Positions 29,906 through 39,122 of a DNA stretch of 64,000 bases are shown piece after piece; position 1 is the stretch's first letter, and each line of letters opens with the position of its first letter. The stretch is taken from NCBI RefSeq assembly GCF_023746615.1, contig NZ_CP082275.1:1-64000 (forward strand). The letters are read 5' to 3'. The position numbers and the translations under genes are program-made. This stretch comes from Grimontia kaedaensis. GTDB lineage: Bacteria > Pseudomonadota > Gammaproteobacteria > Enterobacterales > Vibrionaceae. The notes under the pieces were generated by a model that ran no database searches, was not told the origin of the DNA, and saw only the letters and a list, made by a program, of their open reading frames with translations.

Positions 29906-31390
29906 ATGTCTAACTATTTCAATACCTTGAACTTGCGTGAGCAATTAGCTCAGCTGGGTGTTTGCCGTTTTATGGATAAAGCGGAATTCGCAAATGAAGC
30001 GGATTACCTGAAAGGCAAGAAGGTTGTTATCGTGGGTTGTGGTGCACAGGGCCTGAACCAGGGTCTTAACATGCGCGACTCGGGTCTGGACGTGTCTTAC
30101 GCTCTGCGTCAGGCAGCGATTGACGAGCAACGCCAATCTTACAAAAACGCGAAAGAAAACGGCTTCAACGTAGATAACTACGAAAACCTGATCCCTCAGG
30201 CTGATCTGGTCGTTAACCTGACTCCAGACAAACAACACACTGCAGTTGTTCACGCAGTGATGCCTCTGATGAAAGAAGGCGCTGCACTGGGCTACTCACA
30301 CGGTTTCAACATCGTTGAAGAAGGCATGCAAGTGCGCAGTGACCTGACTGTTGTGATGGTCGCACCTAAGTGTCCTGGTACTGAAGTACGTGAAGAATAT
30401 AAGCGTGGCTTCGGTGTTCCAACACTGATGGCGGTTCACCCAGAGAACGATCCAAAAGGCGAAGGTCACGAGATCGCGAAAGCATGGGCAGCTGCAACTG
30501 GCGGTCACCGTGCAGGCGTTTTGGAGTCTTCTTTTGTTGCGGAAGTAAAATCTGACCTGATGGGTGAGCAAACTATCCTGTGTGGCATGCTGCAGGCAGG
30601 CTCTATCGTTTGTTACGAGAAGATGATTGCTGACGGTATCGATGCGGGTTACGCGGGTAAACTGCTGCAGTTTGGTTGGGAAACCATCACTGAAGCACTG
30701 AAATTTGGCGGTATCACTCACATGATGGATCGCCTCTCTAACCCAGCAAAAGTAAAAGCATTCGAACTGTCTGAAGACCTGAAAGACCTGATGCGCCCGC
30801 TGTACAACAAGCACATGGATGACATCATCTCAGGTCACTTCTCATCAACCATGATGGCTGACTGGGCGAACGATGACGTGAACCTGCTGGGCTGGCGTGC
30901 AGAAACTGCTGAAACGGCATTTGAAAATTACCCAGAAACTGACGTGAAGATTTCTGAACAAGAGTACTTCGACAACGGCATCCTGATGGTTGCGATGGTT
31001 CGTGCGGGTGTTGAGCTGGCGTTCGAAGCAATGACTGCATCTGGCATCATCGAAGAGTCTGCATACTACGAGTCACTGCACGAGCTGCCACTGATCGCAA
31101 ACACCATCGCACGTAAGCGTCTGTACGAAATGAACGTGGTTATCTCTGACACTGCAGAATATGGTAACTACCTGTTTGCTAACGTTGCAACGCCACTTCT
31201 GCGTGAGAAGTTCATGCCGCTGGTTGGTACTGACGTGATTGGTAAAGGGCTGGGTGAAACTGGCAACCACGTTGACAACCAAACGCTGATCGACGTGAAC
31301 GAAGCACTGCGCAACCACCCAGTAGAGTGGATTGGTCAGGAGCTGCGTGGCTACATGACTGACATGAAGCGCATTGCAGTTGGTGACTAA
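29906..31390 (+). CDS. ilvC: ketol-acid reductoisomerase (NADP+), class II
   Basis: IlvC converts 2-acetolactate or 2-aceto-2-hydroxybutyrate into the dihydroxy acids of valine/isoleucine synthesis using NADPH and Mg2+. The 494-residue length marks the long class II enzyme with a duplicated C-terminal knotted domain. The Rossmann motif is GCGAQGLNQGLNMRDSG near residue 45. The start MSNYFNTLNLREQL has an ACGGAG ribosome-binding site; a 26-codon in-frame extension upstream would run over the promoter and is rejected. A terminator follows. Confidence 0.98.
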   Translation: MSNYFNTLNLREQLAQLGVCRFMDKAEFANEADYLKGKKVVIVGCGAQGLNQGLNMRDSGLDVSYALRQAAIDEQRQSYKNAKENGFNVDNYENLIPQADLVVNLTPDKQHTAVVHAVMPLMKEGAALGYSHGFNIVEEGMQVRSDLTVVMVAPKCPGTEVREEYKRGFGVPTLMAVHPENDPKGEGHEIAKAWAAATGGHRAGVLESSFVAEVKSDLMGEQTILCGMLQAGSIVCYEKMIADGIDAGYAGKLLQFGWETITEALKFGGITHMMDRLSNPAKVKAFELSEDLKDLMRPLYNKHMDDIISGHFSSTMMADWANDDVNLLGWRAETAETAFENYPETDVKISEQEYFDNGILMVAMVRAGVELAFEAMTASGIIEESAYYESLHELPLIANTIARKRLYEMNVVISDTAEYGNYLFANVATPLLREKFMPLVGTDVIGKGLGETGNHVDNQTLIDVNEALRNHPVEWIGQELRGYMTDMKRIAVGD

Positions 31391-31410
31391 TCACCGCAAT
31401 AGATAAATAC

Positions 31411-31439
31411 GAAAAACCCGGCAACAGCCGGGTTTTTTT
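31411..31439 (+). terminator. terminator of ilvC
   Basis: AACCCGGC / GCCGGGTT with an AACA loop and a T7 run lies about 25 bases after the ilvC stop. Confidence 0.94.
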
Positions 31440-31457
31440 ATGTCTTTCGTTTTGCGC

Positions 31458-31718
31458 TTAAGCGTCAGACTTCTCGTTAAGCTTCTGCTCAAACTCAGCC
31501 AGCTTTTGTTCCATTTCAGTCAGCTTTTGACGGGTGCGAAGCAAAACCTGCGTCTGAACATCAAACTCTTCGCGACTGACAACATCCAGTTTAGCCAGCT
31601 GTGATTGGATCACCTCACGAACCTTCTGCTCAACATCATTACCCAGATCTTTTACCGGTTTCGGCATAGACTCATGGATTTGCTTGGCAATTTGCTCCAA
31701 CTTTTTTGGGTCGAACAT
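31458..31718 (-). CDS. ubiK: ubiquinone biosynthesis accessory factor UbiK
   Basis: UbiK (YqiC, BMFP family) is a small coiled-coil protein that assists UbiJ and the Ubi complex in aerobic ubiquinone synthesis. The 86-residue protein has the family start MFDPKKLEQIAKQI and a C-terminal trimeric coiled coil (residues about 50-82, heptads rich in Leu, Lys and Glu). It is monocistronic, convergent with ilvC, and has an AAGGAGTAA ribosome-binding site. Confidence 0.93.
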   Translation of the reverse strand: MFDPKKLEQIAKQIHESMPKPVKDLGNDVEQKVREVIQSQLAKLDVVSREEFDVQTQVLLRTRQKLTEMEQKLAEFEQKLNEKSDA

Positions 31719-31813
31719 GCGTTACTCCTTATTTTGATGCCGTTATTCTAAGCAACACCTGACCTTTTGTCGAAAGTGTCGTATCGCAAAAGGCTACTAC
31801 TCATTACGCTGAA

Positions 31814-31846
31814 AAAAGAAAAGGGTCTCAATCGAGACCCTTTATC
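31814..31846 (-). terminator. terminator of the vexRAB-type operon
   Basis: AAAGGGTCTC / GAGACCCTTT with an AATC loop is followed on the minus strand by a T-rich tract (TTTTCTTTTTTC). It lies just beyond the vexB stop. Confidence 0.88.
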
Positions 31847-31860
31847 GTATTGGAAGAATA

Positions 31861-34800
31861 TCAGTGCGCGGGTTTTTCCTGCGCTGAAACATCCAAATCT
31901 TCTTCAAACTCTGGCAGCGGTTCGTGCTTGCTCGCCAGATAGGTGTAGATCACCGGCAGTACAAACAGAGTGAACAGGGTACCAATCGCCAGGCCGGCAA
32001 CGATAACGATACCGATACTGAAACGCTGCGCGGCACCTGCACCGGTTGCGTACATCAGCGGGATAAGACCTGCGATCATCGCTGCTGTGGTCATCAGGAT
32101 TGGACGCAGACGCACTTTCGCGGCCTCCATCACGGCTTCCATCTTATTCATACCACGATGAAGCTGCTCTTCTTTTGCCACCTCACAGATAAGGATACCG
32201 TGCTTGGTGATAAGACCGATCAGCGTGATGAGACCTACCTGAGAGTAGATGTTCATTGATGCTGCGCCCCAAGCGAGGGCAATCAATGCGCCACAGATAG
32301 CCAGTGGTACAGAGACCAGAATCACCAGTGGATCACGCAGCGATTCGAACTGAATTGCCAGAACCAGGAAGATCACCGCCAGTGCCAGCATAAAGGTGCC
32401 CACAAGCGCGCTACCTTCCGTCACGAACTGACGGGCTTCGCCGAGGTAATCGTGTTGGTAACCACGAGGAAGTTTCTCAGCTGCGATGTTCTCAAACCAG
32501 TTGATGGCATCACCCATCGCAACGCCAGGCGCAGCAACGGCACCTATGGTTGCAGAGTTCAGCTGGTTGAAGTGAGGCAGGGCGCGAGGCTCGGCCACCA
32601 CATCAATGGTGATCAGCGAGCCCAACGGCACAGCCTCGCCGTTCGCAGAACGTACGTAGTAACCTTTGATGGACTCTGGGTTCAGGCGGTACTTACGCTC
32701 AACCTGCGGGATAACCTCATAGGAACGGCCATCCAGATCGATACGGTTCACATAGCCGTCAGCCATCATGGTGCCCAAGGTAATACCGATATCCTGCATG
32801 GTCACGCCGTATGCGCCAGCTTTGTCTTTGTCGATGTTGATTTTCATCGTCGCTGAATCGAAGTTCAAATCCATGTCAGAGTAAACAAACATAGAGTTGC
32901 TCTTCACCTCAGACAGTACGTCTGACGCTACCTGGAACAGGCTCTCGAAGTTGCTTGGTGTGGTGATGACGAACTGGATAGGTAGACCGGAAGACGCACC
33001 TGGAAGTTCTGGCATCTGGAAGGCAGTCACCGCCATACCCGGGATGTCTTTCACTTCCTCCGTCATACGCTTCACGATGTCTGCCTGACTTGCTTCACGC
33101 TCACTCCAAGGCACCAAAGAGGCGATACCAAATGCCTGATTGGACTTAGGCACACCAGAGAATACCTGCGAGAAGGCCACTTCTGGCTGATCAGCCAGTT
33201 TCTGGTTAACTTCCGCCATGGTGTTCTGGATATAATCTAAGTTTGCTGTCGATGGCGCTGTACCCATCATCACCAGCACGCCTTTATCTTCCGCTGGTGC
33301 AAGTTCACTAGGAATGAACTTGAACAGCAGTGGTAAGCTGACAAACACGATAACGGCGAAGGTGATGATGACAGGACGCACCTTCATCACGCCGCCCAGC
33401 ATGCGGGCATAGCCCTCGGTCATGCGATCAAGGAAGTGGTGCACTTTTGCTTCGAATTTGCTTGGCTGCGCATTGGCTTTCAGCATCTTCGAACACATCA
33501 TCGGCGACAGGGTCAGCGCGATAATGCCGGAAACAAATACCGCACCAGCCAGCGTTAAGGCGAACTCTTTAAACAGTGAGCCTGTGATGCCCCCCATCAA
33601 TGCGATAGGTGCGTACACCGCTGCCAGCGTCAGTGTCATTGAAATCACGGGGACGGCAATTTCGCGCGTACCGATGATGGCGGCGCGGAATGGGGACTCC
33701 CCGAGCTTGATGTGTCTATCGACGTTCTCCAGAACAACGATGGCATCATCCACCACCAGACCGATAGCCAGTACCATCGCCAGCAGCGTCATCAGGTTCA
33801 GTGAGAACCCGAACAGCTCCATCATCATCGCTACACCTATCAGCGATAGTGGGATGGTGATGATCGGGATGAGTACTGCACGGAATGAGCCCAGAAACAG
33901 GGTAATCACCACCAGTACGATAAGCGCTGCTTCGATGATGGTTTTCACCACCTCGTGAATCGATTCATTGATGGCAACGGTCGAGTCATAAAGCACGTTC
34001 ATCTTGATGGTGCTTGGCATGTTACGCTCAAGCTCTGGGAGCTTCTCAAGCACATCTGCCGCGATGTTTATCGGGTTGGCGGTTGGTGCGGCGTTAATGG
34101 CTGCAACCACTGCTTCTGAACCGTTTGCTGTCGCACGGTAAACGTCATGGCTCTTCTCAAGCGACACTTTCGCGATGTCGCCAAGACGAATGACCTGACC
34201 TTTCTGGGTGGCGACAACCAGGCGCTTCAGCTCTTCAGTGTCAGAAACCTGAGTATTTGCCGAACCGTTGTATACCATGTAGGTACCGATGGACTGACCA
34301 GTCGCAGACTGGAAATTGTTGGCGTTCAGCACGCCCATCACATCAGTCGCTGTCAGGTTAAACGCGGCCATTTTTGCCGGATCCAGCCATACGCGCAGCG
34401 CGTACTTCAGACCACCGTACAAGTCGATACTTGCTACACCGTTTACGGTAAACAGCTGAGGCTTGGTTACACGCTCCAGATAGTCAGTGATCTGGCTGGA
34501 ATCAAGCTCTTCCGACGTAAAGCCGATGTACATTACCGCTGTGGTAGAACCGGTCGACATCGACACTGACGGGTCTTCTGACTCGCCTGGCAACTGTGCA
34601 CGTACTGAGTTCACCTTTGCCAGAATGTCAGCAAGCGCCGCATTTGGGTCGGTATTGAGCTTCATGTATGCCGTGATGGTTGAGCTACCCAGCACCGACT
34701 CCGAGGTCATGAAATCAATGTTGTCCGCCTGTGCGACGGCCTGCTCAAGTGGCGTAGTAATAAAGCCCTGAATAAGGTCAGCACTCGCACCATAATAACT

Positions 34801-34947
34801 GGTAGAGATAGTGACCACGGTATTGGTCATGTCCGGGTATTCCCGCACCTGCATCTTGAACATCGACTGCAGGCCAAGCAGTGCGATCAGAAAACTGATC
34901 GACACCGCCAGTACCGGACGCTTGATGAAAATATCAGTGAATTTCAT
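31861..34947 (-). CDS. vexB: RND multidrug efflux permease VexB-type
   Basis: This is the inner-membrane proton/drug antiporter of a tripartite RND pump, 1028 residues long. The proton-relay aspartates are Asp400-Asp401 in GLVVDDAIVVLENVD, and the layout is the usual twelve helices with two large periplasmic loops (about residues 30-330 and 555-860). It forms an operon with the regulator and adaptor genes upstream. The position between ubiK/ilvC and rep matches V. cholerae vexRAB (VC0166-VC0164 from memory), where VexB exports bile acids, detergents and antibiotics. The outer-membrane TolC partner is not encoded here. Substrates in this organism are inferred. Confidence 0.86.
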   Translation of the reverse strand: MKFTDIFIKRPVLAVSISFLIALLGLQSMFKMQVREYPDMTNTVVTISTSYYGASADLIQGFITTPLEQAVAQADNIDFMTSESVLGSSTITAYMKLNTDPNAALADILAKVNSVRAQLPGESEDPSVSMSTGSTTAVMYIGFTSEELDSSQITDYLERVTKPQLFTVNGVASIDLYGGLKYALRVWLDPAKMAAFNLTATDVMGVLNANNFQSATGQSIGTYMVYNGSANTQVSDTEELKRLVVATQKGQVIRLGDIAKVSLEKSHDVYRATANGSEAVVAAINAAPTANPINIAADVLEKLPELERNMPSTIKMNVLYDSTVAINESIHEVVKTIIEAALIVLVVITLFLGSFRAVLIPIITIPLSLIGVAMMMELFGFSLNLMTLLAMVLAIGLVVDDAIVVLENVDRHIKLGESPFRAAIIGTREIAVPVISMTLTLAAVYAPIALMGGITGSLFKEFALTLAGAVFVSGIIALTLSPMMCSKMLKANAQPSKFEAKVHHFLDRMTEGYARMLGGVMKVRPVIITFAVIVFVSLPLLFKFIPSELAPAEDKGVLVMMGTAPSTANLDYIQNTMAEVNQKLADQPEVAFSQVFSGVPKSNQAFGIASLVPWSEREASQADIVKRMTEEVKDIPGMAVTAFQMPELPGASSGLPIQFVITTPSNFESLFQVASDVLSEVKSNSMFVYSDMDLNFDSATMKINIDKDKAGAYGVTMQDIGITLGTMMADGYVNRIDLDGRSYEVIPQVERKYRLNPESIKGYYVRSANGEAVPLGSLITIDVVAEPRALPHFNQLNSATIGAVAAPGVAMGDAINWFENIAAEKLPRGYQHDYLGEARQFVTEGSALVGTFMLALAVIFLVLAIQFESLRDPLVILVSVPLAICGALIALAWGAASMNIYSQVGLITLIGLITKHGILICEVAKEEQLHRGMNKMEAVMEAAKVRLRPILMTTAAMIAGLIPLMYATGAGAAQRFSIGIVIVAGLAIGTLFTLFVLPVIYTYLASKHEPLPEFEEDLDVSAQEKPAH

Positions 34948-34956
34948 AGCGGCCTC

Positions 34957-36063
34957 TTACAGTTGTGGCAGCTCTGCCGGTGGGTTGAGAGCATCACTTT
35001 CCACAACACGTACTTTCGCACCGTTGCTCAGACGCACCTGACCGGAAGTCACGACTTTGTCTCCTGGCTCCAGACCTTCCAGCACGTGTGCGATGTGATC
35101 TTTACGCTCGCCGACTTTCACAACCTGCTGATAGGCTCGAGTTGCGCCCTCTTCCTCTCGGAGTACATACACGTTCTCACCGTAGAGGGTGAAGTTGATG
35201 GCAGTCTGATCGACAACGATTTGGTCTTCAAATGTCGGTAGAATGATGTTTGCACGGGCAAACATGCCTGAGCGCAGTTGACCGTGGTTATTTGGAATGT
35301 CTGCTTGTACCTGAATCAAACCGCTCTGGAAGTTAACTGCTGGCTCAATCGCACTGATCTTGCCGGTAAATGGCGTATCTGGGTAGGCATCTACCGAGAT
35401 ATCAATTTGCTGGCCCAGTTTGATTTTCGCAATGTCGGTTTGTGGCACAGTAAAGCGAAGACGCATGATTGACGTGTCTTCCAGACGCACGATTTCTGTG
35501 CCTGGTTGTAAGTATTCACCCAGGAAGACGTTTCGCAGGCCGACGACACCATCAAAGGGTGCATCAATGGTACGGCGATCAATCGACGCATTTAGACTTT
35601 CAACATCAGCTTGCAGTGAACGGAAATTCGCTTCGGCTTCATCCAGGGCTTCTTTAGAAATTGAGCCTTTACGGAACAGACCTTGGTAGCGCTTGAACTT
35701 CGCTTCAGCAGCAGGCAAGCGAGCTTGGGTACTCTTGAGGTTCGCGACTTCTACTTTTGAGTCTAATGCCAGCAAGACATCACCTTGTTTGACGGCCTGA
35801 CCGGATTCAAAGTTGATGTTTTCAATGACGCCGCTGACTTCTGTAGTCAGGGTAACGCCCTGATTTGGTTCGATAAAACCAATAGCTTCAATGGTAGGGA
35901 TCCAATCGACTGAAACCATTTCTACCGCTGTGACCGGGAATTCCGGTTCAGGCATGTTTGCCATGTATTCGGCAATTTTCTGTTGCTTGAACATGTTAAA
36001 GCCAATCACGGTGCCGAATAGCAAAACCGCCACGACTAACATGACTACAAACCATTTCTTCAT
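34957..36063 (-). CDS. vexA: RND efflux periplasmic adaptor VexA-type
   Basis: This is the membrane fusion protein linking the RND permease to TolC. The 368-residue protein has an N-terminal hydrophobic segment (residues about 4-22) without an obvious lipobox, so it is probably anchored by that helix. A lipoyl/barrel-sandwich half-motif (GVIENINFESGQAVKQGDVLLALDS) precedes a coiled-coil hairpin at about 100-160 and a beta-barrel. Its ATG overlaps the vexR stop by four bases (36060-36063), indicating translational coupling; the vexB start follows nine bases after its stop. Confidence 0.87.
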   Translation of the reverse strand: MKKWFVVMLVVAVLLFGTVIGFNMFKQQKIAEYMANMPEPEFPVTAVEMVSVDWIPTIEAIGFIEPNQGVTLTTEVSGVIENINFESGQAVKQGDVLLALDSKVEVANLKSTQARLPAAEAKFKRYQGLFRKGSISKEALDEAEANFRSLQADVESLNASIDRRTIDAPFDGVVGLRNVFLGEYLQPGTEIVRLEDTSIMRLRFTVPQTDIAKIKLGQQIDISVDAYPDTPFTGKISAIEPAVNFQSGLIQVQADIPNNHGQLRSGMFARANIILPTFEDQIVVDQTAINFTLYGENVYVLREEEGATRAYQQVVKVGERKDHIAHVLEGLEPGDKVVTSGQVRLSNGAKVRVVESDALNPPAELPQL

Positions 36064-36647
36064 TGAGATTGCTCCGATTCTTTATGAAGGCAAATCGCGT
36101 CCCAGCAAGCATCGATGGCATCATCGATCGCCGAGGCGTCAAGCGTTATAACCCCTTTCACCTGTTTGCGAGCTAAACAGACTGCGGGTTCAAGACCTAT
36201 CCCAGATAGCACGTCGGTGGTCAGGGGTTTGAAAGTTCCGTTAGCGATACCGGTTTGGAAGAGTTGGTGGATGGGTGAAAAAGCCTCCCGCTCTGCCATT
36301 TTCTGTTCGCCGTTGTTCTGATACGGCAAACTGTCAAATTGTTCCCGGTTAATCGCATTATCGTCACGGCTGATAGTTAACTGCCAGGCATTCAACCACA
36401 AGGTGACAAATTGTTGTTTCAAAGACATGTTGTCGCTATGACCTTCAAGCATCTTGGCAGCGCATTGCTGGACAACATGGTTTCGAAGTTGGCTTAACAG
36501 GTCGTCTTTGTCTGAGAAGTAACGGTAAATGGTGCCGGCTGCCACCCCGGCTTCTTTGGCCACCATTTGCATCGACAGACGGTCGAAGCCATGTTTCGCC
36601 AGTAATCGTTCCGTTGCTTCCAGGATCTGTGTTTTCTTGTCAGACAT
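36060..36647 (-). CDS. vexR: TetR family regulator VexR-type
   Basis: This 195-residue protein has an N-terminal TetR helix-turn-helix (about residues 10-50, with SMQMVAKEAGVAAGTIYRYF) and a variable ligand domain. The start MSDKKTQILEAT has a GGAG site; 20 further in-frame codons would cross the palindromic operator and are rejected. It is first in the vexR-vexA-vexB operon, so it probably autoregulates. In V. cholerae VexR acts positively on vexAB; whether this protein is an activator or repressor cannot be told from sequence. Confidence 0.85.
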   Translation of the reverse strand: MSDKKTQILEATERLLAKHGFDRLSMQMVAKEAGVAAGTIYRYFSDKDDLLSQLRNHVVQQCAAKMLEGHSDNMSLKQQFVTLWLNAWQLTISRDDNAINREQFDSLPYQNNGEQKMAEREAFSPIHQLFQTGIANGTFKPLTTDVLSGIGLEPAVCLARKQVKGVITLDASAIDDAIDACWDAICLHKESEQSQ

Positions 36648-36658
36648 ACACAGCGCTC

Positions 36659-36682
36659 CAATGAATGAACGTTCATTCATTG
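36659..36682 (+). promoter_or_regulatory. 24-bp palindromic operator upstream of vexR
   Basis: CAATGAATGAAC followed by its exact reverse complement forms a perfect 24-bp palindrome centred between 36670 and 36671. It is 12 bases upstream of the vexR start codon. The tandem TGAATGAACGTTCATTCA shape is typical of AcrR/TetR operators of RND pumps. Binding by VexR is inferred. Confidence 0.85.
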
Positions 36683-36754
36683 TATGGATTTTGTTACAGG
36701 CTGCCAACTCTTTCCTTTAAATCGACGAAAGATGAAGTGCGCCGCTATTCCGTC

Positions 36755-37021
36755 TATACCCAAACGACCTGAAGATGCAGGCTTCAGCGAGGTTGACTGG
36801 CGTTGTGATCGCGGCGCTCCTTTGCAGGTGTAGTCAACTCCATCAAAAAGGAGCAACAAAGAGCACGGCGTCAGTCAACCTCGCCCGAAGGGAGGCCCTC
36901 AATGCGCCCACTTCTTTGTTAAATTCCACGGAAATAGAACGACTATTCCTCATGAAATTTGCCTCGAATTGAACGCATTGATGACCTCTGAATGCGAGCA
37001 TCTTCAGGTTGTTTGGGTATA
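36755..37021. mobile_element. MITE-like non-coding element upstream of rep
   Basis: A 267-bp unit is bounded by 24-bp inverted repeats, TATACCCAAACGACCTGAAG... (36755-36778) and its reverse complement (36998-37021) with one mismatch. Inside, GCGAGGTTGACTG (36787-36799) is inverted at 36872-36884, and GCTCCTTT (36816-36823) is inverted at 36847-36854, so the left part can fold into a long cruciform. There is no transposase, and the only reading frames are short and random. I see no second copy in the window. It occupies nearly all of the 417-base vexR-rep gap beyond the operator. Confidence 0.75.
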
Positions 37022-37064
37022 CAATGCACCTGCTAAATATCGCGTGATTGAACAGAGGGACCTC

Positions 37065-39083
37065 ATGAAACTTAATCCAGCTCAGAATGACGCTGTCCAC
37101 CATGTCTCCGGGCCCTGTCTGGTGTTAGCTGGTGCGGGTTCCGGTAAAACACGTGTGATCACCAATAAAATTGCTTATCTGGTCCAGCAGTGTGGCTACA
37201 AGGCCCGTCACATTGCGGCGGTGACTTTTACTAATAAAGCGGCGCGGGAAATGAAAGAGCGTGTCGGCCAGACGCTGAACCGCCAGGAAGCGCGGGGGCT
37301 GATGGTATCTACCTTCCACACCCTCGGCCTGAATATCATTCGCCGCGAGTATAAAAGTTTGGGCCTGAAAGCGGGTTTCTCGCTGTTTGATGACCAGGAC
37401 CAAATGGCACTTTTAAAAGAGCTGACTGAAGATGAACTCGACGGCGACAAGGACTTGCTAAACCAGCTGCTGCATACCATCTCCAACTGGAAGAATGACA
37501 TGCTGACGCCGCAGCAAGCGGAATCTGCGGCGATGGGTGAGCGCGACCAGTTATTTGCCCATTGCTATGCCATGTACCAGAAGCAGATGAAGGCTTACAA
37601 CGCGCTGGATTTTGATGATTTGATTCTGATGCCAGTAATCCTGCTGAAAACCAATCAGGAAGTGCGTGAGCGCTGGCAAAGCAAAATCCGTTATCTGCTG
37701 GTGGATGAATATCAGGATACCAACACCAGCCAGTACCAGTTAGTGAAGCTGCTGGTGGGGGAACGAGCCCGCTTTACCGTGGTGGGTGATGATGACCAAT
37801 CTATCTACAGTTGGCGTGGTGCACAGCCAAAGAACCTCTTGATGCTGAATCAGGACTTTCCGAGCCTGAAAGTCATCAAGTTGGAGCAAAACTACCGCTC
37901 AACCAGCCGTATCCTGCGTGCGGCGAATATTCTTATTGCCAACAACCCGCACGTGTTTGAGAAAACCCTGTTCTCCGCGTTGCCAGACGGCGAAATGCTT
38001 AAAGTACTTAAAGCCAATAACGAAGAGCATGAAGCAGAGCGTGTTGTCGGTGAGATCATCGCGCACAAATTTATGAACCGCACGGACTACAAAGATTACG
38101 CCATTCTGTACCGTGGCAATCACCAGTCGCGTTTGTTTGAAAAAGCGTTGATGCAGAACCGAATTCCTTACAAGATCTCAGGCGGCACTTCATTCTTTGC
38201 ACGGGCAGAAATTAAAGACATCATGGCGTATCTTCGCCTGCTGACCAATCAGGATGACGATAACGCATTTCTGCGCATTGTGAATACGCCACGTCGTGAA
38301 ATTGGCCCAGTGACACTCGAAAAGCTGGGAACTTACGCCAATATGCGCGGAAAGAGTTTGTTTGCAGCGAGTTTCGAATTAGGACTGCAGGAGCACCTAA
38401 ACGGTCGTGGTCTGGAATCCCTGCAACGTTTTACTCGCTGGATTGTCGAGCTTTCCGATAAGTTTGAGCGTGGCGATGCCGTTGATGCAGTGCGCTCATT
38501 AGTGCGTGACTCGCACTACGAAGATTGGCTCTACGAAACCTCAGCCAGCCCTAAGGCAGCAGAGATGCGGATGAAGAACGTGTCCGATCTCTACAGCTGG
38601 ATTGTGGCGGACTTGGAAGGAGACAACTACGACAACGAAGTGAAGACACTTCGCGAAGTGGTTCAGCGACTGACACTGCGTGACATGATGGAGCGTGGCG
38701 AGGACGATGACGATGCTGATCAGGTGCAGTTGATGACACTGCATGCCTCAAAAGGTCTCGAGTTCCCATATGTGTATCTGGTAGGGATGGAAGAAGGCTT
38801 TTTGCCGCACCAATCGAGCATTGACGAAGATAATGTTGAGGAAGAGCGCCGTCTTGCCTATGTTGGGATCACCCGAGCGCAACGTGAGATGACTTTTACG
38901 CTTTGTAAGGAGCGCCGTCAGTACGGCGAGTTGATAAAGCCTCTTCCGAGCCGTTTCCTTGAAGAGCTGCCATACGACGATGTGGAATGGGAAGAGAAGA
39001 AAAAGCCCCAGACGCAAGAAGAGCGAATGGCAAAAGGGCAGGCAGCGATTGCCAACCTTCGCGCTATGCTCAAGAAGGACTGA
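37065..39083 (+). CDS. rep: ATP-dependent DNA helicase Rep
   Basis: Rep is a 3'-5' superfamily 1 helicase that associates with DnaB and removes protein roadblocks ahead of the replisome. The 672-residue protein starts MKLNPAQNDAVHHVSGPC, one residue shorter than E. coli Rep. Walker A is AGAGSGKT at 22-29; motif II is VDEYQDTN and motif VI VGITRAQ. The ATG has an AGAGGGA ribosome-binding site; an in-frame extension of 32 codons reads into the MITE-like element and is rejected. Its promoter must lie in or next to that element. Confidence 0.97.
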   Translation: MKLNPAQNDAVHHVSGPCLVLAGAGSGKTRVITNKIAYLVQQCGYKARHIAAVTFTNKAAREMKERVGQTLNRQEARGLMVSTFHTLGLNIIRREYKSLGLKAGFSLFDDQDQMALLKELTEDELDGDKDLLNQLLHTISNWKNDMLTPQQAESAAMGERDQLFAHCYAMYQKQMKAYNALDFDDLILMPVILLKTNQEVRERWQSKIRYLLVDEYQDTNTSQYQLVKLLVGERARFTVVGDDDQSIYSWRGAQPKNLLMLNQDFPSLKVIKLEQNYRSTSRILRAANILIANNPHVFEKTLFSALPDGEMLKVLKANNEEHEAERVVGEIIAHKFMNRTDYKDYAILYRGNHQSRLFEKALMQNRIPYKISGGTSFFARAEIKDIMAYLRLLTNQDDDNAFLRIVNTPRREIGPVTLEKLGTYANMRGKSLFAASFELGLQEHLNGRGLESLQRFTRWIVELSDKFERGDAVDAVRSLVRDSHYEDWLYETSASPKAAEMRMKNVSDLYSWIVADLEGDNYDNEVKTLREVVQRLTLRDMMERGEDDDDADQVQLMTLHASKGLEFPYVYLVGMEEGFLPHQSSIDEDNVEEERRLAYVGITRAQREMTFTLCKERRQYGELIKPLPSRFLEELPYDDVEWEEKKKPQTQEERMAKGQAAIANLRAMLKKD

Positions 39084-39087
39084 CAAA

Positions 39088-39117
39088 GACAAGCCGGGAA
39101 TCCCCGGCTTTTTTTAG
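39088..39117. terminator. terminator after rep
   Basis: AAGCCGGG / CCCCGGCTT with an AAT loop and a T7 run ends rep. It lies within 10 bases of the converging acetyltransferase gene and may serve both. Confidence 0.9.
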
Positions 39118-39122
39118 GCTTC

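Noticed and set aside
36769..37064. N-terminal extension of rep reading into the repeat element
   Set aside because: The ATG at 37065 has a good ribosome-binding site and aligns with E. coli Rep; the extension is repeat-derived.
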